Shown piece by piece: positions 55,543 through 64,000 of a DNA stretch of 64,000 nucleotides (the stretch's first letter is position 1; each line of letters opens with the position of its first letter). The notes beneath the pieces were generated by a model that was not told where the DNA came from, did no database searches, and worked only from the letters and a program-made list of their open reading frames with translations. Source of the stretch: Pseudofrankia coriaricola (GTDB lineage Bacteria; Actinomycetota; Actinomycetes; Frankiales; Frankiaceae); contig NZ_MBLO01000239.1 in NCBI RefSeq assembly GCF_001854805.1, positions 62,001 to 126,000 on the forward strand, given 5' to 3'. The position numbers and the translations under genes were made by a program.

Positions 55543-57618
55543 TTATGCGGACGCCGGTCGGTAGAGGCGCGCGTAGGCACCGTCGTCGGCGAGCAGGGCG
55601 TCATGGGTGCCGTCCTCGACGACCTGGCCGTGGTCGAGGACGTAGATCCGGTCGGCGTCGCGCACCGTGGAGAGCCGGTGCGCGATGACCAGGGTGGTGC
55701 GACCGACCGACAGCGCCTCGAGGGCCTCGCGCACCGCCAGCTCGGAGACGCTGTCGAGCGCGGACGTCGCCTCGTCGAGGACCAGGACTTCCGGGGACTG
55801 AAGCAGCACCCTGGCGATTGCCAGCCGCTGGCGCTCGCCGCCGGAAAGCCGGTAGCCGCGCGCGCCCACCCTGGTGGCGAGTCCGTCGGGCAGCCGCTCG
55901 AGCAGCGTGCCGAGACAGGCTGCCTCCAACGCGGCGCGCAGTTCGTCGTCGGTCGCGTCCAGCCGGCCATAACGCAGGTTCGCGGCGATCGTTTCGTGGA
56001 ACAGGTGCGGGTCCTGCGGAACAACGCCGACGACGCGGTGCAGCTCGGTGGGAGCCAGATCGGCCAGCGGCACGCCGCCCAGGCGCACCGTGCCGCGTTG
56101 GGGCCGGTACAGGCCGGCGACCAGGTAGGTGATCGTCGTCTTCCCGGCGCCGCTGGCGCCGACGACGGCCGCCGTCGTGCCAGGGGCCACCCGCAGGCTG
56201 ACCCCCCGCAGGCTCCACTCCGGCTCACCGGCCCCAGCGCCGGTGCCGGTGCCGGTGCCGGTGCCGGCTTCCGCCGCGGGGCCAGGCGAGGTCCCGCGGC
56301 CGCGGGAGTCGGCGAGGTCGTAGGAGAACCAGGCGTCGTCCAGCGCGAGCTCGACGCCGCCGCCGAGGGCGAGCGCGACACCGCCGGACGGACGCGCGCC
56401 AGGCACGGCGGCCGGGGCCGGCGACAGCGGCCGGGAGGTCCGGGCCGTCGCGGGCCGTCGCGGGCCGCTGCCCGACGGAAGGTCGGTGGGGGTGTCCAGC
56501 AGGACGAAGATCCGGGTGAATGAGGCGCCGGCGCTGGCGAGCTCGGAACGCAGGCTGACGGCGGTCGACAGCGGCCCGAACGAGACCAGCAGGGCGCCGC
56601 CGAGCGCCGCGACCGTGCCGAGCGACGTCTGGCCGCTGGAGACGAGCGCCGCCCCGAGCGTGACGACCACCATCATCGTGGCGACCAGCCCGAGGTTCAC
56701 GAGGAGGCGGACGCGCGAGGTCAGCCGCGCCTCCTCCTCGGAGGCCGCGAGCACCTCCTCGGCCGCGGCGCCGAAGCGCTCCTCCTCGTAGCCAGCCCGG
56801 TCGAAGAGCCGGACGTGCAGCGCCCCGGAGACCGACGCCGTGTCGGCGGCCCGGGCCATCAGCGTGCCGTCGAGGTCGCGCCGGCGGGCGGACAGCGCGC
56901 CGAGCCGGCGCCGGCCACCCCGAATGATCAGGAGGGTGGCCGGGGCGAACACCATCACCGCGAGGCTCAGCCGCCAGTCCAGCGTGAAGATGACCACAAG
57001 GCCGACGACGATGTCCGCGGCTCGGCAGACCACCGCCTGGGTGGTGGCCGAGACGGCGTTCTGCGCGTCCACGACGTCGGTGGACAGCACGGTCATCACC
57101 TCGCCCTGCTGGGCGCGGGGGAAGAACGAGAATGGCAGTCGCTGCAGGTGGGAGTTCACCGCCTGCCTGATCCGCACCGTCAGCAGCCCGCCGAGCCGCG
57201 CGATCAGTTTCATCCGCGCCGCGAGCACCGCCGACTCGAACACCAACAGACCGCAGAGCATCAATACCGGCGGAACCAGGTCGCCGACCTTCCCGGTGGG
57301 CAGCGCGTCGTCGACGAGCCGCCGCACGATGAACGGCCCGGCAGCCACGGCCAGCGAGCCGGTCACCGAGAGAAGAAGCAGCACGGCGATCACCCGGCCC
57401 TGGTCGGCGAAGAACTGCTCGGCGCGGACGGCCGCCGGCGCCCCGGTGAGCCGCGCGACCGCCCGGGCGTGCCACCGGGTGACGGCACTCGACAGCCGCC
57501 GACCCAGCCCACTCAGCGGCCCCGAAGTCCCCGAATCCGAGGAATTGCCGGCTGGCGGGACGATCGGCGGCGCGGCCCGGCCCAAGGCTGGACGATCGAA
57601 AGTCACCGGCCTGCTCAC
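55543..57618 (-). CDS. ABC transporter, fused permease and ATPase (exporter half)
   Basis: 691 aa from GTG 57618 with GGGAGG upstream. Type I exporter: six helices in about 60-380 (AVLLLLSVTGSLAVAAGPFIVRRLVDD and others). The nucleotide-binding domain from about 440 has Walker A GASGAGKTT, Q-loop VVPQDPHLF, signature LSGGERQR and Walker B VLVLDEATSALD. A Gly/Thr-rich insert of about 60 residues separates permease and ATPase. It likely works as a homodimer; the substrate is unknown. It is divergent from the sigma-factor gene. Confidence 0.94.
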   Translation of the reverse strand: MSRPVTFDRPALGRAAPPIVPPAGNSSDSGTSGPLSGLGRRLSSAVTRWHARAVARLTGAPAAVRAEQFFADQGRVIAVLLLLSVTGSLAVAAGPFIVRRLVDDALPTGKVGDLVPPVLMLCGLLVFESAVLAARMKLIARLGGLLTVRIRQAVNSHLQRLPFSFFPRAQQGEVMTVLSTDVVDAQNAVSATTQAVVCRAADIVVGLVVIFTLDWRLSLAVMVFAPATLLIIRGGRRRLGALSARRRDLDGTLMARAADTASVSGALHVRLFDRAGYEEERFGAAAEEVLAASEEEARLTSRVRLLVNLGLVATMMVVVTLGAALVSSGQTSLGTVAALGGALLVSFGPLSTAVSLRSELASAGASFTRIFVLLDTPTDLPSGSGPRRPATARTSRPLSPAPAAVPGARPSGGVALALGGGVELALDDAWFSYDLADSRGRGTSPGPAAEAGTGTGTGTGAGAGEPEWSLRGVSLRVAPGTTAAVVGASGAGKTTITYLVAGLYRPQRGTVRLGGVPLADLAPTELHRVVGVVPQDPHLFHETIAANLRYGRLDATDDELRAALEAACLGTLLERLPDGLATRVGARGYRLSGGERQRLAIARVLLQSPEVLVLDEATSALDSVSELAVREALEALSVGRTTLVIAHRLSTVRDADRIYVLDHGQVVEDGTHDALLADDGAYARLYRPASA

Positions 57619-57956
57619 ACAACCCTCCCGCAACTGGCGATTGCCACCCCGGCTCAGGGTATTGCCGGCCGACCCGGGCGACCCGCACGGGCCAGGCCAC
57701 GACGGGGCCACTCCGGGCGATGACCGAACCATGCCCGGCACCGCGATGATCATATGATCGGCCTGACCGTCGCACAGCGCCGGCGCCACGGCGTCTGCAG
57801 ATCGCGGCGGTCATGTAAAGCTCCAGCAGCCCAGATTTTCACCGATATCTGATGAATTTCCGGGTCTATGACCGATAGGCGGCTCTGCCGGACTTCTGCG
57901 CGATGACCCGGACGGGGTAACGTGCGGCCAGCCCGACAAGCCGTGGGGAGCGTGCC
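57619..57956. promoter_or_regulatory. Divergent promoter region of ABC exporter and sigma factor genes
   Basis: About 340 bases. GATCATATGATC at 57748-57759 is a perfect 12-bp palindrome and could be an operator. A patch poorer in G+C lies at about 57830-57870. The GGGGAGC site serves the sigma gene. Confidence 0.5.
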
Positions 57957-58976
57957 GTGTACCTCGACAGCGTGAACCTCGACCACATTGGCCGCTCGCG
58001 CTATCGGTCGCCGTCGTCGGCGCCGGTCGCCGCGCAGCCGTACCGGACAAGGCAAACAGCGGGCCCGACAATCCTCTCGCCAATGCGGGCGGTTCCGGCG
58101 GTGCCAACGACGGGCACACCGCCGCCTGACGCCTTCCCGCCACCATCCCCGCCACCATCGGTCTCCACGCCCCCGCCCGTGAGTCTCGACGGCACCGGGA
58201 GCGTTCACGACACCGAGGATTCTCGCGACGCCGAGGACCCTCAGGACGCCGATGATCCCCAGATCTCCAGCGATCCCCAGGTCCCCCAGCACCTCCGGAC
58301 CTCCGAGCACCAGCGGACGGCCCAGGCCGCCTTCGAGGCCTTCTTCGAGGGCCATCACCGGGAGCTCGCCCGGCTCGCGTTCCTGCTCACGGGCAACAAG
58401 GAGGACGCCGAGGACATCACCGCCGACGCGCTGACCTCCGCCTGGATGCACTGGGACCGCGTCCAGGCCGCGGAGAACTCGCTGGCCTACGTCCGGCGCA
58501 GCGTCGCGAACCTCGCCGCCAGCCAGGTCCGCCGCCACATCCGGCAGCGCAACCTGCTCGCCAAGGTGGGCAGGCAGCCGGAGAACCCGGCCACGCGCGA
58601 GCCGGACGTGCCGCAGGCGCTGCTCCTGCAGTGGGCACTCGACCAGCTGCCGCACCGCAAGCGCCAGTGCGTCGTCCTGCGCTACGGGCTCGACCTGTCC
58701 GAGGCGGAGACGGCCGACTGGCTGGGAGTCTCGGTCGGCACGGTGAAGAGCCAGACCTCCAAGGCCGTGAGCGAGCTGGAGCGGCTGCTGACCGCCGGCG
58801 GCTCCGGCGCGGGCGCGCCGAGCGACGGCGGTGGGCGCCACCAGCGGCACCCGTCGCGCCCGGGCGGGCGTGGATCGTCCCGCAAGGTGGCCGGCCGCGG
58901 CCGGCAGGGCCGCGCGGGCGCACCCTCGGAGCCGACCCGCACCGCGTTCATGTGGCTGCGGGGAGGCGAGGCATGA
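57957..58976 (+). CDS. SigE-family ECF-type RNA polymerase sigma factor
   Basis: 339 aa from GTG 57957. A 115-residue Pro/Asp-rich N-terminal extension precedes region 2 (FEAFFEGHHRELARLAFLLTGNKEDAEDITADAL). Region 4 is LPHRKRQCVVLRYGLDLSEAETADWLGVSVGTVKSQTSKAVSELERLL. The final 70 residues are basic and low-complexity. Such a long N-terminus is unusual. Its stop overlaps the next start (ATGA), so it is coupled to the putative regulatory membrane partner. Confidence 0.9.
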   Translation: MYLDSVNLDHIGRSRYRSPSSAPVAAQPYRTRQTAGPTILSPMRAVPAVPTTGTPPPDAFPPPSPPPSVSTPPPVSLDGTGSVHDTEDSRDAEDPQDADDPQISSDPQVPQHLRTSEHQRTAQAAFEAFFEGHHRELARLAFLLTGNKEDAEDITADALTSAWMHWDRVQAAENSLAYVRRSVANLAASQVRRHIRQRNLLAKVGRQPENPATREPDVPQALLLQWALDQLPHRKRQCVVLRYGLDLSEAETADWLGVSVGTVKSQTSKAVSELERLLTAGGSGAGAPSDGGGRHQRHPSRPGGRGSSRKVAGRGRQGRAGAPSEPTRTAFMWLRGGEA

Positions 58977-60235
58977 TCCAAGGGCCTCGGCGGCGCAGGA
59001 TCGTCGTCACCCCCTCCGCCGGCGCCGGCTCGTCCGCGAACCATGGCGAGACCGCTGGGCCTGGTGGCCCCGACGGCCCCAACGGTTCTTCCGACCAGTG
59101 GGTGCGCGACCTGAAGGCGTCGCTGCACGAGGGCGATGTCAGCTCTGCCGCGATCAAGTCGAAGATGCTGACGCGGATGGGCACGCCGTCCTCGGCCGAG
59201 CGTCCCGGCGCGGCCGGTGCCTGGCCGCCGACGGCTGTTCCCGGACGGCGTCATGCGCGGCGGCGTGCCGCCGCGCCGGCCACCGCGCGTCGAGCCGGAG
59301 GGAGCGCGTCGACGCGGCCCGGCCAGTCCAGGCGCCGCCGGCCGCGGCTGGTGTCGGTCGGCGCGCTGGCGGCGGTGGCGAGCGTGATCGGCGCTACCGC
59401 CGTCATCGCGACCGTCGCTCACGATAATCAGCCGATCACGGTGAACGCGCCGACGGGCATGCCCGCGGAACTGATGGGAACGACGCCCTCCCCGGCCACA
59501 CCCACCCCGGTGCCCACGTCCGCCGCGTCAGTCGAGTCGGCCCCGGCCACGCCACCGTCCGTAACTGACGAGCCACCGGACACCGCTCCCGTCACGGCCC
59601 CGGCCAGTTCCAGGCCCAGCAATGGCGGCAGCCTGGACAGAGGAGACAACGGCTCGGAAAGGCCGGCCGGACAGAGCGGGCAGGTCAGCCAGAAGTATGC
59701 GGCGCGCGGCGCGGACGCGGACACGCTCCCCCGAGAGGCCCAGCTGGTCCTGCCCGGCAGGGGCGTCGCCGACTGGGTGGTCTTCGGGCCCGGCGACGGC
59801 GGCGTCACCAGCCGCGCCGCCATCTCCTTCCCGCTGATCGACGCCAGGCGCCTCGCCGGCGTCGGCTATGCGAGGGACGGCTACGACACCCGCGTGTCCT
59901 GGTCGGGGGGAACCCCACCGCGCAGCCACGGCACCCGGGTCGACGACCGGTTGAGCATTCCCAATGGCCGCTCGGCGGCGCTGACCGTCTACCGAGGCCC
60001 CTACACCGGCACGCTTCTCGTCTACCTCGGTGGATCCACGCGCCTCAGCGTGCGAGTAAGCGCCGCCGGAATGCTGAACAGCGACTACACGCTGAGGCTG
60101 TCTGGTTCCAATCCTTTCGGGGTCATCACCATCGACCTCGGTGACCTGCCGGACTGGACACCGGCCACGGTGACGGTGACCGGCACCAGCGGCGACAGGT
60201 CGTCACTCTCCCTGGCCGCCGCCGTCCTGCGCTGA
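58973..60235 (+). CDS. Single-pass membrane protein, candidate anti-sigma factor
   Basis: 420 aa from ATG 58973. About 1-120 are cytoplasmic and basic with one folded-looking segment (DQWVRDLKASLHEGDVSSAAIKSKML). A membrane helix at about 127-148 (LVSVGALAAVASVIGATAVIATVA) is followed by a Pro/Thr/Ser spacer and an extracytoplasmic domain (about 240-420). The coupling to the sigma gene and topology suggest an anti-sigma or signal-receiving role. No classical zinc anti-sigma HxxxCxxC motif is seen, so this is inference. Confidence 0.6.
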   Translation: MIQGPRRRRIVVTPSAGAGSSANHGETAGPGGPDGPNGSSDQWVRDLKASLHEGDVSSAAIKSKMLTRMGTPSSAERPGAAGAWPPTAVPGRRHARRRAAAPATARRAGGSASTRPGQSRRRRPRLVSVGALAAVASVIGATAVIATVAHDNQPITVNAPTGMPAELMGTTPSPATPTPVPTSAASVESAPATPPSVTDEPPDTAPVTAPASSRPSNGGSLDRGDNGSERPAGQSGQVSQKYAARGADADTLPREAQLVLPGRGVADWVVFGPGDGGVTSRAAISFPLIDARRLAGVGYARDGYDTRVSWSGGTPPRSHGTRVDDRLSIPNGRSAALTVYRGPYTGTLLVYLGGSTRLSVRVSAAGMLNSDYTLRLSGSNPFGVITIDLGDLPDWTPATVTVTGTSGDRSSLSLAAAVLR

Positions 60236-60493
60236 GATCCCGCGCCGACGTCGTCCGCTGTGGCGGCCGTCGGCGCGGTCCGCTGTCGACGTGCGGACGG
60301 GCTGCCCCCTCATCCCCGGCGAGCTGCTCCTGGACGGGGATGAGCGCGGGGCTGGCGAGTGCCTGGCGACGCCGCGAAATCGAGGGCGCGACGCCCCGGC
60401 GAAGAGAGGGCAGTGACCAGCGAATATAGTGAGCCACCCTGGGTGGGGCGACACGGAGCCGCGAGCCTCTGCGTGCCGCCCCCTCCCCGGGGG

Positions 60494-60539
60494 CACCTCT
60501 GCCGCCCGGGCGGGATTGGGGGGCCGGGCGGCAGAGGTG
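60494..60539. terminator. Perfect 16-bp hairpin
   Basis: 60494-60509 (CACCTCTGCCGCCCGG) pairs with 60524-60539. The 14-base loop reads CCCCCC at its start on the minus strand. It could end the sigma/anti-sigma transcript or be part of a small RNA. Confidence 0.65.
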
Positions 60540-60545
60540 GGGGAC

Positions 60546-60575
60546 GGAACGCCCGTCCTGCCAAACGGGCGTTCC
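60546..60575. terminator. Perfect 11-bp hairpin
   Basis: GGAACGCCCGT (60546-60556) pairs with ACGGGCGTTCC (60565-60575) over an 8-base loop. It immediately follows the larger hairpin. Confidence 0.65.
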
Positions 60576-60892
60576 GATCGCCGCTGAACGACGATTGCTG
60601 GCTTAGGTGGCCCGCCCGCCCGGCTGGGGGGGGTAAGCGGGGGAACAGACGGGCCAGAACACCGGGCCGGACCTCCTGGCGCGAACTCCGAATCGGCATT
60701 CACAGCTAGGTCGCCCGAGGCGGCCGCAAGGTTGCCGTCATCTTCAAGATTTTTTGGACCTGGCATCCGCACCACCCCGCGGAGCCGATCTGAGGGTCCG
60801 GATCACGCAAGCGACCTTCCCGCCAGCGCCGTCGCCTCGACGTGACGGACTGCCGGTCACCCCTGGGAAGGCATGGGGGTAGCGTCGGACGT

Positions 60893-61288
60893 GTGCGCAG
60901 GGTGCTGTTCTCACCGGGGTGGCTGCTACGCCACGCGCTGGCGCTGAGCCTGGTCGTCTTCTTCGTGTACATGGGTCGCTGGCAGTGGACGAAGGGCGAG
61001 TCCAGCCACGGCACCCTGCAGAACCTCTTCTACGGCATCGAGTGGTGGATCTTCACCGCGTTCGTGCTGTACCTGTGGGGCAAGATGATCATCGAGGAGA
61101 TCCGGCCGACCGCGCCCAAGCTGGCGGACGGTGACAGCGAGGCGGCGGCTGAGGTCGCCGAGCAGCCAACGAGCGTCGTTCTCGCTTCCTTGGCGGCTTC
61201 ACCCCCCGACGATGAAGATCCCGATGACGCGGAGCTTGCGGAATACAACCGCTACCTCGCCGCCCTCCGTGAGCGAGACCGGGTCTGA
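60893..61288 (+). CDS. Small conserved membrane protein, 131 aa
   Basis: From GTG 60893 (VRRVLFSPGWLLRHALALSLVVFFVYMGRWQW), with an upstream GGAAGG. Two hydrophobic helices (about 8-28 and 47-65) are separated by a short loop; the acidic C-terminus (PPDDEDPDDAELAEYNRYLAAL) is cytoplasmic. The N-terminus resembles proteins with SURF1-like starts that occur next to DUF3817 genes in actinobacteria. No enzymatic motif. Confidence 0.75.
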   Translation: MRRVLFSPGWLLRHALALSLVVFFVYMGRWQWTKGESSHGTLQNLFYGIEWWIFTAFVLYLWGKMIIEEIRPTAPKLADGDSEAAAEVAEQPTSVVLASLAASPPDDEDPDDAELAEYNRYLAALRERDRV

Positions 61289-61373
61289 AGGCGCCACGCG
61301 CCACGCGCCACGCCTTCCAGCCCCGCCCGTTGCCCGTCCCGACGGCCACGACGACGACGCCTGGAGACCACCG

Positions 61374-61805
61374 ATGACCCCACCCAGCCAGGACCAGGCC
61401 ACCGTCGCCGCCGCGGCCCCCTCTCCCGGCCCGGCCTCCGCGGCGGCGGCCAGGCCCATGGCCACGCCCGCCGCCATCGCGAAGGCACTTACGCGCTACC
61501 GGACGCTCGCCTACATCGTCGGTGTGGTGCTCGTCACGCTGGTGCTCGTCGCGGTGCCTCTGAAGTACGCCGCGGACACGCCGCAGCTCGTCCAGACGAT
61601 CGGCCCCATCCACGGTGTGCTGTACATCGTCTACCTGCTGGTGACCTTCGACCTGGCCACGAAGACGCGCCTGCCGTTCCGGCGCGCCGTCCTGGTGATG
61701 CTCGCCGGCACGATCCCGTTCGTCTCGTTCATCGCCGAGCGCTCGGTGACCCGTGAGGTGCGTGCCCGTCTGGCGGCGAGCACGGGCGCCGACGCTCAGG
61801 GCTGA
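61374..61805 (+). CDS. DUF3817-family membrane protein
   Basis: 143 aa from ATG 61374. After an Ala/Pro-rich first 40 residues come three helices (LAYIVGVVLVTLVLVAVPLKY; IGPIHGVLYIVYLLVTF; AVLVMLAGTIPFVSFIAE), with the family's GPIHGxLY and FVSFxAER motifs. Function unknown; usually small integral membrane proteins. It follows the previous gene on the same strand. Confidence 0.85.
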   Translation: MTPPSQDQATVAAAAPSPGPASAAAARPMATPAAIAKALTRYRTLAYIVGVVLVTLVLVAVPLKYAADTPQLVQTIGPIHGVLYIVYLLVTFDLATKTRLPFRRAVLVMLAGTIPFVSFIAERSVTREVRARLAASTGADAQG

Positions 61806-61886
61806 TCTCGGTCCGCGCCCACGCCCCGGCCTCCGTCCGTTGGCCGCGCGGGCAGTCGTGATCCGGAGAGTGGCCCGGTCACCGGA

Positions 61887-62927
61887 TCAGTCGCGCCGGG
61901 CGATGCCGGGCTCAGGCTCGGGCTCGGATGGCCGCGGGACGAGCCGCAGGCCGGCGCCTCCCGGCCCACGCCGGGCGGCGGCGACCGATATCGAGAAGAG
62001 ATCACCTGGGGCGAGCTGACGCGCCCGTCCCGACCTGCGTGGCCGCGCGGAGCCTCCGAGCTCCCGGCCGGCGGCGCTGGGCACGCCGCCGCCCCCTGGC
62101 CACGGCCGGGCGAGGGCGCCGCCGCCCGACGGGCCGGGAATGAGGCCGAAGAGTGGGGCACGGAAGGCGGCGAGAAGCTGCGCCGGCTCGGTACCGAACG
62201 CGATGTGCCGGCCGTCCGACCAGGTCAGCAGGTCCGCGGCGAGCCGGCCGGTACGGGCGACCAGAAGACGGCGGACCGCCGAGTCCCAGACGATGACCAG
62301 TTTGTCCGGGGCGAGCCCCCGCAGGCAGCTCTCGCCGACGGAACGGTAGGCGGCGGCTACCCGACAGGCGACCGCGCAGCCGGCGTGCCCACCGTCATCC
62401 AGCTCATCACGGTCCGGCTCATCACGGTCCGGCTCACCACCGCCCGGCCCGGCGTCCCCCGGCCTATCGCGGCCCGCACGTTTGCCGGCACCGCCGCCGG
62501 CACCGCCGCCGCCGGCACCGTTCGCATGATCGTGCCCGATTAGACCGGGCCAGGGCCGCACCCCCCGAACGGCGGCGAGAGCGCCTCGCCGAGCGGGCTC
62601 TGTGGGCCGCCTGCCGTGTTCCGCGCCGCCGCGGTCGAGGACGCCGCCCACCGGCCAGCCCGCCGGGCTCCCCGCCCCAGCGACGAGGCGCACGCGGGCG
62701 GGCCGGGCGGCCGTGACCACGACGACCGTGAGCCCGAGGTCGTCGACGGCGATCGGTGGGATGGGGTCACCCGCCGGGCCGGCGGCGGTGACGACGCCGA
62801 ACGGGCCATCCAGATGCACGCCACGCGCGGCCGGCAGGCCCAGCGATGACGAGGCGAGCATCGAGGTGAGGGTGGAGCGGCGGACATCGTCTCCGTCCAG
62901 CCGTAGCAGACCGCAGCACAGGGTCAC
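61887..62927 (-). CDS. Stand-alone AsnB-like class II glutaminase-fold protein
   Basis: 346 aa from GTG 62927 with GAGGAGG upstream. It begins TLCCGLLRLDGDDV, and near 215-260 has YRSVGESCLRGLAPDKLVIVWD followed by LLVARTGRLAADLLTWSDGRHIAFGTEPAQLLAAF. This aligns with the N-terminal domain of asparagine synthetase and lasso cyclases. The nucleophile Cys is not directly after the start (positions 4 and 5) and no synthetase domain follows. A Gly/Asp-Arg repeat insert (about 150-200) splits the domain. It is probably not a normal glutaminase. Confidence is moderate. Confidence 0.5.
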   Translation of the reverse strand: MTLCCGLLRLDGDDVRRSTLTSMLASSSLGLPAARGVHLDGPFGVVTAAGPAGDPIPPIAVDDLGLTVVVVTAARPARVRLVAGAGSPAGWPVGGVLDRGGAEHGRRPTEPARRGALAAVRGVRPWPGLIGHDHANGAGGGGAGGGAGKRAGRDRPGDAGPGGGEPDRDEPDRDELDDGGHAGCAVACRVAAAYRSVGESCLRGLAPDKLVIVWDSAVRRLLVARTGRLAADLLTWSDGRHIAFGTEPAQLLAAFRAPLFGLIPGPSGGGALARPWPGGGGVPSAAGRELGGSARPRRSGRARQLAPGDLFSISVAAARRGPGGAGLRLVPRPSEPEPEPGIARRD

Positions 62928-63342
62928 GCCCGCGCCTCCTCTCACCCGTCGTCCCATGCCACCGTCGTGCCCCTGTCGCCGTCTATGCGGCCGTTGCCGG
63001 GGGCACCGCTGGACGACGGAGGGCTCGGCTCCCGCCGCGCCGACGGTCATGCTCAGCGACGGAAAGTAGCAGGTAGACGGGTCTTCGACCGGGCCGTTGA
63101 CCGAATTGGGGTAAGCAGCCCTACTCGCCCGAGCCGAGCCCCTCTCGACAGGGGCCCGGCCCAATCGGGCCAGGAATCACCCGATCGAGGAACGTCACGC
63201 GGCTCAGGCGGAGCGTCTGTCACCCAGGTCCAGCGCCCGGCGCGGGGCGAATCAGTGCCTTTCGGTGGTCTTCCAGACCCCGACTCGCCAAAGTCACGAT
63301 AGGACACACAGTGACAACGACGTCACACGGCAAGGAACAGAC
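62928..63342. promoter_or_regulatory. Divergent intergenic region
   Basis: About 415 bases between the left-facing AsnB-like gene and the right-facing MHYT-like gene. No hairpin or gene stands out. AAGGAAC precedes the MHYT-like start. Confidence 0.35.
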
Positions 63343-64000
63343 ATGATCACTGCCGCCACCGTCTCACTATCGCGCCTGGCGTCACCCACCCCGGGGACGG
63401 CGGTGGCATCTCAGCTCTCCTCATCCTGCGGGCCGAGCATCGCGGCGTCCTGCCTCCTCGCGATCTTCGCGGCACTCGCGGCGCTTGCCTGCGCGGCCCG
63501 AATCAGGACCACCCCTAGAACCGGTCTCGCCCGCGGCGTCCGCGGCGTCCGCGGCGCCGGCTGGACCGGCGCCGCCGCCGTCGCCATGGGCATGGCCGTC
63601 TGGTCGACGCAGCTGGCCGGCGGTGTGTCCTGCGAGTACAGCGGCGCCGCGCTGTTCGACCTGCGGATGACGCTCCTGAGCGCGTTGGTCGTCCCCGTGG
63701 CGACGGGCATCGGACTCGGCATCGCCGCCGCCGACCCGAGGAGCGCCCGGCGGCTGCTCCTCGGCGGGGTGTTCAGCGGCGCCGGCTGGTCGGCGGCCAC
63801 CTTCATGAACATCGCCGCGGTGCGGTCGGCCCAGGTAGTCGTCAAATACGACATCCTGCTCGCCGTGCTGTCCGTCGTGATGAACGTGGGCACCGCGACC
63901 GTCCTGTGCTGGGTGGCATTCCGGCCCGGCGGCCGCTGGCACCAGGCTCTGGTGGCGGCATTCCTGCTGGGCGCCGCCACTCGCGGCGGGTACTACACGG
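63343..64000 (+). CDS. MHYT-like membrane sensor domain protein, degenerate, partial
   Basis: At least 219 aa from ATG 63343, continuing past the right edge. It has at least five hydrophobic helices. WSTQLAGGV, WSAATFMNIAAVR and RGGYYT fall where MHYT proteins have their repeated Met-His-Tyr/Phe motifs, but the His and Met copper or gas ligands are replaced. Actinobacterial MHYT proteins are often signalling receptors. The C-terminus, which may carry an output domain, is outside the window. Confidence 0.6.
   Translation, partial: MITAATVSLSRLASPTPGTAVASQLSSSCGPSIAASCLLAIFAALAALACAARIRTTPRTGLARGVRGVRGAGWTGAAAVAMGMAVWSTQLAGGVSCEYSGAALFDLRMTLLSALVVPVATGIGLGIAAADPRSARRLLLGGVFSGAGWSAATFMNIAAVRSAQVVVKYDILLAVLSVVMNVGTATVLCWVAFRPGGRWHQALVAAFLLGAATRGGYYT

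Larger units (their letters stand above)
60236..60892. other. Intergenic region with strong hairpins and C-rich loops
   Basis: About 660 bases with no gene I can support. It contains the hairpins at 60494-60539 and 60546-60575. On the minus strand a further imperfect stem at about 60608-60654 has eight consecutive C in its loop. Possible small RNA locus. Confidence 0.45.

Overview
The window is a high-GC actinomycete chromosome segment. GTG and TTG starts are common, ATGA/GTGA gene overlaps are frequent, and several loci are actinobacterial hallmarks: bldG next to a tad cluster and an MrfA-like helicase, topA–MFS/thymidylate-kinase–holB, the proteasome activator Bpa, and the ftsH–folE and hisE–hisG pairs. 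Protein style and gene order suggest Frankia or a close relative. That assignment is inference; no 16S rRNA is present.

Region by region. (1) 0–10 kb: the end of an alpha/beta hydrolase, a holin-family membrane protein, a degenerate Fic-like protein, then a tad/Flp pilus operon (tadA, a fused tadB–tadC, a DUF4244 pilin-like peptide, tadE, a TadE/G-like protein) facing an MrfA-type helicase. (2) 10–24.7 kb: bldG, a RsbW-like kinase, proton pyrophosphatase, topA, an MFS–Tmk fusion, holB, a PSP1 protein and an orphan response regulator. (3) 25–28 kb: tRNA-Thr(CGT), a 111-bp tandem repeat, and the most interesting locus: two tiny Gly/Trp-rich peptides with lasso-type leaders, followed by a VioD-like FAD hydroxylase. 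(4) 28–41 kb: ppa, PBP4-type carboxypeptidase, DUF2342 metalloprotease, a tilS–hpt fusion, ftsH, folE, hisG/hisE and a DUF222-HNH protein. (5) 41–49.4 kb: accessory region with a HAD phosphatase, two XRE-DUF5753 regulators and four small paralogous proteins sharing C-x4-C-[PH]-x-V-aromatic. (6) 49.9–64 kb: tldD/tldE, bpa, a quinone oxidoreductase, an ABC exporter, a SigE-family sigma factor with its membrane partner, two small membrane proteins, a stand-alone AsnB-like glutaminase-fold protein, and the start of a degenerate MHYT protein.

The best candidate for an undescribed system is 25.7–27.9 kb. The two precursors have a canonical lasso leader (Y5, P8, L10, G14, F16, T20), but their cores contain no Asp or Glu and so cannot form a lasso macrolactam. 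Each core has ten Trp residues, and the adjacent enzyme belongs to the FAD hydroxylase family that includes the indole hydroxylase VioD. A Trp-hydroxylated RiPP is the inferred product. Promoter region, palindrome and downstream hairpin were duplicated together with the precursor gene. The second candidate is the set of C-x4-C proteins paired with XRE-DUF5753 regulators.
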